A stretch of 64,000 nucleotides of DNA, taken from Pseudarthrobacter siccitolerans (GTDB taxonomy: Bacteria > Actinomycetota > Actinomycetes > Actinomycetales > Micrococcaceae). Every line of letters begins with the position of its first letter. The first letter of the stretch is position 1. Position numbers and translations under genes: made by a program. Under the pieces are notes generated by a model. It ran no database searches. It was not told where the DNA came from and saw only the letters and a list, made by a program, of their open reading frames with translations. The stretch is taken from the NCBI RefSeq assembly GCF_001046895.1, contig NZ_CAQI01000046.1, positions 248,001 to 312,000 of the forward strand, written 5' to 3'. This document shows, piece by piece, positions 46,994 through 55,869 of this stretch.

Positions 46994-47026
46994 AAATCAG
47001 GTGTTCCTGATTTAGCTTCAAGCTAA
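46994..47026. promoter_or_regulatory. Paired dyads in the livK leader
   Basis: AAATCAGG-TGTT-CCTGATTT (46994-47013) and TTAGCT-TCA-AGCTAA (47012-47026) lie side by side, overlapping by two bases, 46-78 bases upstream of the livK start. They may be operators or leader hairpins. Confidence 0.45.
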
Positions 47027-47047
47027 TGCATATCCCAGGCGAAGATA

Positions 47048-47063
47048 AGTGACTGAGGTCACA
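47048..47063. promoter_or_regulatory. CRP/GlxR-like site upstream of livK
   Basis: AGTGACTGAGGTCACA fits TGTGA-N6-TCACA at all but the first base. It lies about 100-115 bases upstream of the livK start. Confidence 0.55.
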
Positions 47064-47165
47064 TCTATATAACAGTCGTTGCATATGCGGAATTAAACGC
47101 AGGAAGCCGCCCCTAAGATGGGCGGCTTCCCTTGGTCGCGGCTGCCAGGAGCGACGACGATTTTG

Positions 47166-47239
47166 TACCCCAGGTGGGACTCGAACCCACAACACGCGGA
47201 TTTTAAGTCCGCTGCCTCTGCCAATTGGGCTACTGGGGC
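47166..47239 (-). tRNA. tRNA-Leu (anticodon TAA), short variable arm
   Basis: A 74-base cloverleaf: acceptor GCCCCAG/CTGGGGT with G-U at 1-72, D stem of three pairs, anticodon stem GCGGA/TCCGC with loop CTTAAAA (anticodon TAA), 5-base variable loop GTGTT, T arm GTGGG-TTCGAGT-CCCAC, discriminator A. CCA is not encoded. TAA reads UUA, a leucine codon that is rare in a high-GC genome. Leucine tRNAs normally have a long variable arm; this one does not. Confidence 0.9.
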
Positions 47240-47259
47240 AACGGCTCCATGGTATCCCG

Positions 47260-48267
47260 TCAGAGGCGGTTGAATGGTTCGGCATACCGGAAGACGCCGT
47301 GGACGCCTCCGGGCCACAGTGCGAGCGGCAGGAGCTGGAAGTGTTCCCCCCAGGCTTCATCCGGCGCGAGGACGCCGAGCGTGGCAGCCGGCACGAAGCC
47401 AAACCGCGGATAGTACTCCGGGCTGCCCAGGAGTGCGATGCCGCTCTCCCCCGCAGCGTTGGCCCGGGCAATGGTTTCCTTCATCAGCGCAGAGCCGATG
47501 CCCCTTCTCTGGAGCCGAGGGGTGACGCCGATGGGGCCAAGGCCAAGGAGTTCGTGGCTGCCCACCCATCCGCGGGTGCTGATGACGTGGCCCACCACCT
47601 CGCCGTCCAGCACCGCCACCACGCTGAAGCCGGGCAGGTATTCCTTGGCCTCGAACAGTTCGCGCAGGACGTTGACTTCCACCGGCTCTCCCTCGGCGGG
47701 AAGGCCGGTGGCCGGTGATATGGCGAACGCCTCTGCTGTCAGTGCGAGGATCGCGTCCCGGTCTTCCGGAGCCTCATCGCGCAGTTGCAGCCCGGGAACC
47801 GGCCGCCCACCATCCTGAACCTGGGTATCGCCCTGCAGCCAGCCAATGTCCGGCCCCTCGCCCGGTCCCTGCCGGCTGCGGGCAGAGAGTTCAGCCAGCA
47901 CCGCAAGGGCCCGAGGTGCGTCAGCGACCGGCACCAGGAGATGGTCGTGGTGGAAGCCTGCCAGGACGTTGCAGCTGATGCCGGCGTCCGTGAGGGCTTT
48001 GCTGACCGCGGCGGTCAGTCCCACCGCCTCCAGCGCAGAGTGGATCTCCAGGGTGATCCAGGCGCCCACGAAGTCGTAGGACAGCCCTTCCCTGTCCGCC
48101 TCGGCACGGGGCAGCACCACGGTAAGGCCTTCGGCTTCGCGGACGGCCGCTTCAATGCCGGTTGCCAGCGGCTGCCCGTGCGGCCACAGGACGTAGACGT
48201 ACTCACCGGTGCGCTGCACCGGACGCATCCCCGCCAGCAGGGCCTGCAGGTTTTTCTCGCCAGTCAT
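47260..48267 (-). CDS. ACT-domain / GNAT acetyltransferase fusion
   Basis: A 335-residue two-part protein. Residues 1-128 form an ACT-like small-molecule sensor (YVYVLWPHGQPLATGIEAAV, SYDFVGAWITLEIHSALEAV, CNVLAGFHHDHLLVPVADAP). Residues 155-335 form a GNAT domain (LRDEAPEDRDAILALTAEAF, acetyl-CoA loop VTPRLQRRGIGSALMKETI, then YYPRFGFVPA). A ligand-gated acetyltransferase is the natural reading; ligand and acceptor are unknown. The leaderless start is at ATG 48267 after TACACT. Confidence 0.88.
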   Translation of the reverse strand: MTGEKNLQALLAGMRPVQRTGEYVYVLWPHGQPLATGIEAAVREAEGLTVVLPRAEADREGLSYDFVGAWITLEIHSALEAVGLTAAVSKALTDAGISCNVLAGFHHDHLLVPVADAPRALAVLAELSARSRQGPGEGPDIGWLQGDTQVQDGGRPVPGLQLRDEAPEDRDAILALTAEAFAISPATGLPAEGEPVEVNVLRELFEAKEYLPGFSVVAVLDGEVVGHVISTRGWVGSHELLGLGPIGVTPRLQRRGIGSALMKETIARANAAGESGIALLGSPEYYPRFGFVPAATLGVLAPDEAWGEHFQLLPLALWPGGVHGVFRYAEPFNRL

Positions 48268-48273
48268 GGTGCC

Positions 48274-48279
48274 AGTGTA
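48274..48279 (-). promoter_or_regulatory. -10 box of leaderless ACT-GNAT gene
   Basis: TACACT on the minus strand, 6 bases before ATG 48267. Confidence 0.5.
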
Positions 48280-48362
48280 GGAGGCGGAAGAAGCACCCAC
48301 GCAAACGGCGGCCGTCCCCCGTAAGGGGATAGCCGCCGTCGTGCGTTAAGCCAGGACCGGTC

Positions 48363-49835
48363 CTACTTGGCGTTGGCCGTCACGGATTCCTTCGGATCGA
48401 CCTTCGTCTTTTCCGCCGAGCCTGCGGCGCCTGCCGGCGGGGCGGCGGGTGCGGCGGCCGGCTTGGGTGCCGGGGCAGCCGCTGCCACGAAGGCACCGCG
48501 CGGGTTGTCCAGGTCCATCAGCTGCGTGGTGTCGCGGCCTGCGAAGAAGCTGAGGATCCAGTTGAAGATCACGCGGAACTTGCGCTCGAAGGTGGGCATG
48601 GCCAGGCCGTGGTAGCCGCGGTGTGCCAGCCAGGCGAGTCCGCCCTTGAGCCCGATGCTGCCCACGAGGTTGATGTTGGCAACACCCTTCCACTCGCCGA
48701 AGCCTGCAACGGCGCCCAGGTTCTTGTGCTTGTAGTCCTTGAGCGGCTTGTCCCAGCGGGAGGCCCACAGGTTCTTGGCGAGGCGCTTGGCCTGGCGCAG
48801 TGCGTGCTGGGCGTTGGGGACGCAGGTGCCGTCCGGCAGGCCCTTTCCGGTGAGGTCCGGGACAGCGGCGACGTCGCCGGCAGCCCAGGCGTTGTCGATG
48901 ATGCCTTCGTCACCGGCGATGCGCAGGTCCGGCAGGACGCGGACACGGCCGCGGGGCTCAACCGGGAAGTCGGTGGAGCGGACCATGGGGTTGGCCTGTA
49001 CGCCGGCGGTCCACACGAGGGTATCGGCTTCGAATTCCTGGGCCGGGGTCTTGTCCGGCAGGTTGATGAGCTTGAGGGTGCCTTCGGCGCTGTCCAGGGA
49101 GGTGTTGAGCAGCACCTCGATGCCGCGGCTGCGGAGGTGCTCCACAACCCATTCGGCCTGCTTGGCGGTGACCTCGGGCATGATGCGGCCCATGGCTTCG
49201 ACCAGGACGAAGCGGACTTCCTCCTGCTTGATGCGCGGGTTGTTGCGGACGGCGGCCCGGGCAAGGTCCTCCATTTCGGTGATGCACTCGATGCCGGCAA
49301 AACCGCCACCCACCACCACGAAGGTCAGGGCCTTGGCGCGGGCAGCGGGATCGGTCATGGTGGAGGCGACTTCAATGCGCTCGAGGACCTTGTTGCGGAG
49401 CGCAACTGCTTCCTCGATGGTCTTCAGGCCAATGCCCTTGTCCGCGAGGCCCTTGATGGGGAAGGTGCGGGTGATGGCACCGGCGGCCAGGACCACGTCG
49501 AAGTAGGGAACCTCGAAAGGCGCGCCGCCGTCAGCGGGTGCCACCACCGCGGTGCGGTTGGCGTGGTCGATCCCGGTGACGCGGCCCTGGATCAGTTCGG
49601 TCTGCTGGAGGTGCTTGCGGTGGGAGACCACGGCGTGGCGTGCCTCGATGTTGCCACCGGCCACCTCGGGAAGGAAGGGCTGGTAGGTCATGTAGGGCAG
49701 TGGATCCACGAGGGTGACGATGCCACCGGCATTCGCGATCTTCTTCTGCAGTTTGAGTGCTACGTACAGGCCGACGTACCCGCCGCCGACGACGAGTACC
49801 CTGGGACGGTCCTGGAGCTCTGGGGTGGTTGCCAT
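48363..49835 (-). CDS. ndh: Type II NADH dehydrogenase (NDH-2)
   Basis: A 490-residue flavoprotein that passes electrons from NADH to menaquinone without pumping protons. FAD site VLVVGGGYVGLYVALKL, NAD site FVVVGGGFAGIECITEM, the second FAD loop NAWAAGDVAAVPDL, and QHALRQAKRLAKNLWA. The C-terminus has the membrane-binding amphipathic part and then an Ala/Pro-rich tail. Start ATG 49835 is 7 bases after TATCCT. A CRP-like site overlaps the promoter. Confidence 0.95.
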   Translation of the reverse strand: MATTPELQDRPRVLVVGGGYVGLYVALKLQKKIANAGGIVTLVDPLPYMTYQPFLPEVAGGNIEARHAVVSHRKHLQQTELIQGRVTGIDHANRTAVVAPADGGAPFEVPYFDVVLAAGAITRTFPIKGLADKGIGLKTIEEAVALRNKVLERIEVASTMTDPAARAKALTFVVVGGGFAGIECITEMEDLARAAVRNNPRIKQEEVRFVLVEAMGRIMPEVTAKQAEWVVEHLRSRGIEVLLNTSLDSAEGTLKLINLPDKTPAQEFEADTLVWTAGVQANPMVRSTDFPVEPRGRVRVLPDLRIAGDEGIIDNAWAAGDVAAVPDLTGKGLPDGTCVPNAQHALRQAKRLAKNLWASRWDKPLKDYKHKNLGAVAGFGEWKGVANINLVGSIGLKGGLAWLAHRGYHGLAMPTFERKFRVIFNWILSFFAGRDTTQLMDLDNPRGAFVAAAAPAPKPAAAPAAPPAGAAGSAEKTKVDPKESVTANAK

Positions 49836-49842
49836 AGTTTCA

Positions 49843-49848
49843 AGGATA
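49843..49848 (-). promoter_or_regulatory. -10 box of leaderless ndh promoter
   Basis: TATCCT on the minus strand, 7 bases before ATG 49835. Confidence 0.55.
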
Positions 49849-49856
49849 CAGCAGTT

Positions 49857-49872
49857 TGTGAAAATCTTCACT
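49857..49872. promoter_or_regulatory. CRP/GlxR-like site at the ndh promoter
   Basis: TGTGAAAATCTTCACT fits TGTGA-N6-TCACA except at the last base. Centred about 29 bases before the presumed transcript start, it overlaps the -35 region, a position that favours repression. Confidence 0.55.
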
Positions 49873-49895
49873 AACTGTCCGGAAGGCCGGAAACC

Positions 49896-51281
49896 CTAGG
49901 TTTTCCGGCCCGAATCCACCCGGTCCACCACTCCCGTGTCAGGCTCCTCCGGCAGTTCGCCGGGACTTCTGGCCGCCCGCCTGAGCTGGGCCACCGCCGC
50001 CGCGATGATCGCCACGAACAGCAGGCCAAAACCGATCACGACGGCAGCGGCAAGGGCACTGTCCCGCTGGGACGGAGGCTCTGCCGCAGGCACGGTGGCC
50101 TCGGGCAGCGTGGGCACTGCGCTGGGAAGCTCGGCGGTTGGAGGCGGAGTTGGGGTGGCGAGGTTTCCCCGGCGGTGCACCCTGATCCATTCCGCGATGG
50201 AGCCAAGCGGGTTCGCCGAGGCCTCAGGAACGTTGCCCTTGAGCGCAGCTTCCGCGTTCAGCACACCAAACCCGTACAGCGGGTCTTTGCCGGGGGCACC
50301 GGCGTCCTTGGCCGTGGACACAATCCTGTTGATGACCTGCTTTGCACTCATCTCCGGCCACTTGGACCGGATCAGAGCGGCGACGCCGGCAACAATGGGT
50401 GTGGAGCCGGAGGTTCCCTGCCATTCGGCGTAGCTGCCGCCGGGAACGCCGCCCAGCAGGTTCTCGGCCGGCGCTGCCACGCCGATGCTGATGCCCTGCG
50501 AGGACGCGTCAACGGAGGCTGTTCCCTTGCGGTCCAGGCCGGCGACGGTGAGGACGCCCGGAATAGTGGCAGGCGCGCCCACCTGGATGTTGCCGCCTAC
50601 CCGGTTGCCGGCAGCGGCCACAATCACCACGTCTTTTTGCTCGGCATAGAGGAAGGCCGCATCCCAGCTCTGCGGCCACTGCGGGGTGGTGCTGCCGAGG
50701 GAGATGTTGATGACCTTGGCGCCGTTGTCCACTGCCCAGCGGACTGCTTCGGGGATCTGGTCCTGGTCGCTTTTGCCCGAGGGGTTGGTTGAACCCAGCC
50801 ACGTGGAGACGGAGAGGATCTGGGCTTCCGGGGCCACGCCCACGATTCCGTCAGGAGGAAGCGCCGCGGGTCCCGGTGACGGACTGGCCGTGGCGTCGGC
50901 AGGCTGGTGGCCGCGCCCTGCGAGCATGGTGGCCACGAGGGTGCCGTGTTCGGTCTTGGAGCCCACAGTTTTTTGGCCATCGGGCTGTCCGGAGCCGGAG
51001 GCGTCGTAGCCGCCCACCACGGCACCCTTGAGGTCCGGGTGCTTGGCGTCCACGCCGCTGTCGATCACGGCCACCTTCACGCCGGCGCCCTTGGAAACCT
51101 CCCAGGCCTTGGTGATTCCGGATTCAGCCAGCCAGTACTGTTTGTCGCGCCATTCGTCCGCGTGGGCGGCGGGCGCGGTGACGAGGCCTGTTCCGAGGCA
51201 GCAGGCTGCCAGGAGCAGGGCCAGCAGGGCCGCGCCGGCCCGTCCGAGCGGTGGCGTCTTCCCGGTTGCGTGTTTTTGCAT
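49896..51281 (-). CDS. Mycosin-like S8 subtilisin protease, secreted and membrane-anchored
   Basis: A 461-residue protease: signal peptide (cleavage near AHADEW; a LAAC lipobox-like stretch lies inside it), catalytic Asp74 (VIDSGVD), His112 (EHGT), oxyanion Asn226 (AAAGN) and Ser291 in GTSGSTPIVAG, where most subtilases read GTSMATP. After a Pro-rich linker a C-terminal membrane segment (AAAVVIGFGLLFVAIIAAAV) and charged tail follow. This layout matches type VII mycosins, but no ESX gene is near. It is 6 bases downstream of ppx, last in a DivIC-DUF501-ppx operon. Confidence 0.93.
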   Translation of the reverse strand: MQKHATGKTPPLGRAGAALLALLLAACCLGTGLVTAPAAHADEWRDKQYWLAESGITKAWEVSKGAGVKVAVIDSGVDAKHPDLKGAVVGGYDASGSGQPDGQKTVGSKTEHGTLVATMLAGRGHQPADATASPSPGPAALPPDGIVGVAPEAQILSVSTWLGSTNPSGKSDQDQIPEAVRWAVDNGAKVINISLGSTTPQWPQSWDAAFLYAEQKDVVIVAAAGNRVGGNIQVGAPATIPGVLTVAGLDRKGTASVDASSQGISIGVAAPAENLLGGVPGGSYAEWQGTSGSTPIVAGVAALIRSKWPEMSAKQVINRIVSTAKDAGAPGKDPLYGFGVLNAEAALKGNVPEASANPLGSIAEWIRVHRRGNLATPTPPPTAELPSAVPTLPEATVPAAEPPSQRDSALAAAVVIGFGLLFVAIIAAAVAQLRRAARSPGELPEEPDTGVVDRVDSGRKT

Positions 51282-51287
51282 GGGCGG

Positions 51288-52235
51288 TCAGCCGATGCTC
51301 AGGGCGATGCCGTCGAGGATGTCGTGTTCGCTGGCCGTGGCCGTGGTGATGCGCCCACCTGTCAGCCCGTGCAGCCGTTCGAGGATCCGGCCCCACACCA
51401 GTCCGCCTGCGCCGATGACGTCCACCCGCCCCGGGTGCATGTACGGCAGCGCGGCGCGGTCCGCGCGGTCCATGCCCAGCAGGTCGCCGGCAGCGGCACG
51501 GACAGTGTCCAGGGGCAGTTCGGTGCCGTGGATCGCGTCAGGCGTGTACTCGGGCAGCCGGAGGGCGTGCGCGGTGATGGTGGTAATGCTTCCGGCAACG
51601 CCCACGACGGCGGTGGCGCGTTCCAGCGGAACGTCCTGGTGGGCGCGGGCGATGGCGTTGTCCACGTCGGCCTGGGCGGCCGCGATCTGCTCCGCAGTGG
51701 GCGGGTCCTGGCGCAGGTGCCGTTCAGTGAGGCGGACACAGCCGATGTCAACGGACTTGGCGGCCGTTACTCCGGCCGCCGTGCCAAGGACGAACTCGGT
51801 GCTGCCGCCGCCGAGGTCCACCACGAGCACCTCCTGGCCGTCCAGGATGGGCAGGACGCTGCTGGCTCCGGCAAAGGACAGGGCGGCTTCCTCGTCACCG
51901 GAGATGACTTCAGGTTCCACGCCCAGCAGGTTGCGGATTCCGTCCACGAAGAGCTCCCGGTTCCGCGCGTCACGGCTGGCGGATGTGGCCACGAAGCGTA
52001 CCTTGACGGCTTCGTGCTCCTTGATGAGCCGGGCGTAATCGGCGGTGGCCGCGAACGTGCGCTCCAATGCCTCCGGAGCGAGTTCGCCGGTGGCGTCCAC
52101 TCCCTGGCCCAGCCGGACTACCCGCATCTCGCGGACAACATCAGTCAGGGTGGTGATTCCGTTGCTGCTCCGGATGTCTGCGATGAGGAGGCGGATGGAG
52201 TTGGTGCCGCAGTCGATGGCGGCGACGCGCGTCAT
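51288..52235 (-). CDS. Exopolyphosphatase / GppA family phosphatase
   Basis: A 315-residue ASKHA-fold enzyme cleaving inorganic polyphosphate and/or pppGpp. AAIDCGTNSIRLLIAD is phosphate motif 1, VLVVDLGGGSTEFVLG motif 2, and VIGAGGLVWGRILE follows. It is the short, two-domain actinobacterial form (Ppx1/Ppx2-like). ATG 52235 overlaps the DUF501 stop by 4 bases, so the upstream in-frame extension is not used. Confidence 0.93.
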   Translation of the reverse strand: MTRVAAIDCGTNSIRLLIADIRSSNGITTLTDVVREMRVVRLGQGVDATGELAPEALERTFAATADYARLIKEHEAVKVRFVATSASRDARNRELFVDGIRNLLGVEPEVISGDEEAALSFAGASSVLPILDGQEVLVVDLGGGSTEFVLGTAAGVTAAKSVDIGCVRLTERHLRQDPPTAEQIAAAQADVDNAIARAHQDVPLERATAVVGVAGSITTITAHALRLPEYTPDAIHGTELPLDTVRAAAGDLLGMDRADRAALPYMHPGRVDVIGAGGLVWGRILERLHGLTGGRITTATASEHDILDGIALSIG

Positions 52236-52903
52236 GTCGCCGCCCCGGTGGTGCCGGAGGTCTTCCGGACGGGCGCGGGCCGGCCCACGATGTCCGGCAG
52301 CCCCTGCGGACCGTGCCGGCTCAGGTCCTTGGAGGGCGCTTCGCCGGAGGTGTCCCAGGCGCCTTCGCAGTAGCATCTGTCGGCGGTCCACCACTCGCTG
52401 ATGGCGGTGATCGCCTGGTCCCCGAGGGGGTTGATGCCGGGGCCGGCGGCCAGCGAGTGGCCCACCAGGACGTGCAGGCATTTGACGCGGGTGGGCATCC
52501 CGCCGGCGGAGATCCCGTCGATCTCGGGAACGGCGCCGATGCCGGACCGCTCGCCGATGGCGGCGCGGGCCGCCAGGTAGGCCTCATGCGCGGAGCGGTA
52601 CGCTGCGGCCAGGTCCTGGTCGCCGGCGAGCTGCTCATTCATCTCGTTCATCACGCCCGCCGCTTCCAGCCTGGAGACGGCAGAGGTGATGACGGGGTGT
52701 GTCAGGTAGAAGGTGGTGGGGAACGGCGTTCCGTTGCCCAGGCGCGGAGCGGTGGCGGCCACCAGCGGGTTGCCGCAAATGCAGCGGGCAGGAATTTCCA
52801 CCACGTCACGCACCGGCCGTCCCAATTGGCGGCTCAGTACTTCCAGATCGTGCGGTGATGGTGTGCGGGATTCGTCCCGGGCGGCTGCCGTGTAAGGTTC
52901 CAC
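52232..52903 (-). CDS. DUF501 family protein
   Basis: A 223-residue protein with DLEVLSRQLGRPVRDVVEIP and RCICGNPLVAATAPRL near the N-terminus, FPTTFYLTHPVITSAVSRLE in the middle and CLHVLVGHSLAAGPGINPLG further on. The Cys pair and two His residues look metal-binding. Function is unknown; the family sits between DivIC and ppx in actinobacteria. GTG 52903 is the most likely start, with AGGAAGG about 12-14 bases upstream, a long spacing. Confidence 0.88.
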   Translation of the reverse strand: MEPYTAAARDESRTPSPHDLEVLSRQLGRPVRDVVEIPARCICGNPLVAATAPRLGNGTPFPTTFYLTHPVITSAVSRLEAAGVMNEMNEQLAGDQDLAAAYRSAHEAYLAARAAIGERSGIGAVPEIDGISAGGMPTRVKCLHVLVGHSLAAGPGINPLGDQAITAISEWWTADRCYCEGAWDTSGEAPSKDLSRHGPQGLPDIVGRPAPVRKTSGTTGAAT

Positions 52904-52931
52904 TGTCGCTGGCCGTCCTTCCTGTTGCGGT

Positions 52932-53636
52932 TCAGTCTGTGGCCGCGCGCGTGATGGACTCCCACAGGGAATCCACCCACGGCAGATCGGCGGGGTCTTG
53001 TGCTGCTGCACCGGCCTGGCTACTGCTTTCTCCGGCCGGCAGATCGCTGCCGAAGACCCAGTAGCCGGTTTCGCCCGGCATAACCATGTTAATGCGGTCG
53101 CGTGCCTGCTGTTTCACGTAGTTGGGGTCCTGCCAGCGGGAGACCTGCTGGCGCAGGCTGTTGCCTTCGGCCTCACGGGCAGCGATATCGGCGTTCAGGG
53201 CCGCTATTTCGGCCCGCTTGTCGAAGAAGATCTTCACCGTGGGCGCGAGCATGATGGTGATGGCAATCATCACCACGGCCAGGGCGAGCATCCTGCCGGA
53301 AAACGCCTTGGCCGGTACGGGCTGCTGCTCCTCGTCGCTGTCTTTGCCGGCTGTCCGGGAGGCCCCGCGGGCACCTGTCCCCTTCCCGCCGTCGGACCCT
53401 TGTGCGGAGTGCCCTTTTGCCGGTTGTGACCGCGAGGCCTTGTCCGCAGCCGGTGCGTGGTGTTTGTCCCTGGCGGTTGCCGCCTCATGGCCGGCTGCAG
53501 CGGCGCCCGGTTTTCCCTTGCCCGAGCCGAAATCGGCGCGGATGACGTCAGCGCCGTCGGCGGTCTCATGCGTTGCCTGGTTGGTGCCCGAGCGGGATGA
53601 GGCAACCTTGGGAACTTTGGGACGGCGGGTAGCCAT
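52932..53636 (-). CDS. Septum formation initiator (FtsB/DivIC family)
   Basis: A 234-residue division protein: a hydrophilic Ala/Gly/Lys-rich cytoplasmic N-terminus of about 110 residues, one membrane segment (MLALAVVMIAITIMLAPTVK), a coiled coil (KRAEIAALNADIAAREAEGN) and the family motif YVKQQARDRINMVMPGETGY. It would join the FtsL/FtsQ-like complex at the septum. AGGAG is 4 bases before ATG 53636. Upstream is eno, separated by a terminator. Confidence 0.92.
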   Translation of the reverse strand: MATRRPKVPKVASSRSGTNQATHETADGADVIRADFGSGKGKPGAAAAGHEAATARDKHHAPAADKASRSQPAKGHSAQGSDGGKGTGARGASRTAGKDSDEEQQPVPAKAFSGRMLALAVVMIAITIMLAPTVKIFFDKRAEIAALNADIAAREAEGNSLRQQVSRWQDPNYVKQQARDRINMVMPGETGYWVFGSDLPAGESSSQAGAAAQDPADLPWVDSLWESITRAATD

Positions 53637-53707
53637 GACACTCCTGAAACGCGCAGCCTGCCTGGGGCCGCCACTTTTTTGGGCTGGAACAATGCCGGAA
53701 ACAACAA

Positions 53708-53739
53708 CGGTGGCTATGGTCTTTCAACCATAGCCACCG
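53708..53739 (-). terminator. eno terminator
   Basis: 12-bp perfect arms CGGTGGCTATGG / CCATAGCCACCG with an 8-base loop, 20 bases past the eno stop. On the minus strand TTGTTGTTT follows. Confidence 0.9.
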
Positions 53740-53759
53740 GTTATCGGTTTACGCGGCTA

Positions 53760-55061
<1,302 letters not shown>

Positions 55062-55173
55062 TTAACGGGGGAAATACAGCTGAAAACTCGACGTACTCGT
55101 CAGGGACCAGCGTAGTCGAGAGTGGTCCGGGTTACGGAAACCTATCCAGCCCCCGGACGTCATGATGGTGCGG

Positions 55174-55869
55174 CTAACTCTGTTGGTGTTGCTGCGGGAC
55201 GTACTGCTGGTAGTTCCGTACGGCGCCGCGGAGGGCGCGCTCAGCGTCGAATCCGCTGGCGTGTGCGGAACGCACGACGGCGAGCAGCAACTCGCCGAGC
55301 TCTTCTTCCGTGTCCGGGATGGGAGCCTGTGCGGGCAGTTCGACGCCGGCCCGTGCTGCGCGGTCGATGGACTTCTGCGCCCTCGCGAGCGCCGGCAGGG
55401 CCAGCGGGATCCCTTCAAACGCATCCTGCCGCTCCGGCCGTTCCGCCCGCTTCACCGCATCCCACTTCTGCACGATCTCCTCAACCGTGGCCGGAAAGCT
55501 GTCCTGCAGCGAGCCGTCCGGACGGAACACGTGGGGGTTGCGCCGCACCATCTTGGCGCTGAGGCCGCGTGCCACGCCGTCGAACGTGAACGCGCCGCGC
55601 TCCTCGGCGAGGCGGGCATGCAGCACCACCTGGAGCAGGACATCGCCCAGCTCCCCCAGCAGTTCGGCGTCGAAGTGTTCCTCCCCCGCGGCTCCGCCGG
55701 AAGTGCGTGCCTCGATGGTTTCGGCCACCTCGTACGCCTCCTCGAGGAGGTACTCCACCAGGGATTCGTGCGTCAGGGCACCCATCCAGGGGCAGTGCTC
55801 ACGCAAGGACGCCAGCACCCACAACAGCTCCCCTATCGGGGAGCTGCCGGCCACCTGCCCGTTAGCCAA
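55174..55869 (-). CDS. mazG: MazG nucleoside triphosphate pyrophosphohydrolase
   Basis: A 231-residue all-alpha NTP pyrophosphatase that removes aberrant nucleotides. The metal motif EExxE is in YLLEEAYEVAE and ExxD in ELLGELGDVLLQVVLHA; REHCPWMGALTHESLVEYL is the typical entry; WDAVKRAERPER and KSIDRAARAGVE follow. The start is uncertain: TTG 55869 overlaps the add stop by 8 bases; GTG 55854 is an alternative. Both keep the whole domain. Confidence 0.92.
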   Translation of the reverse strand: MANGQVAGSSPIGELLWVLASLREHCPWMGALTHESLVEYLLEEAYEVAETIEARTSGGAAGEEHFDAELLGELGDVLLQVVLHARLAEERGAFTFDGVARGLSAKMVRRNPHVFRPDGSLQDSFPATVEEIVQKWDAVKRAERPERQDAFEGIPLALPALARAQKSIDRAARAGVELPAQAPIPDTEEELGELLLAVVRSAHASGFDAERALRGAVRNYQQYVPQQHQQS

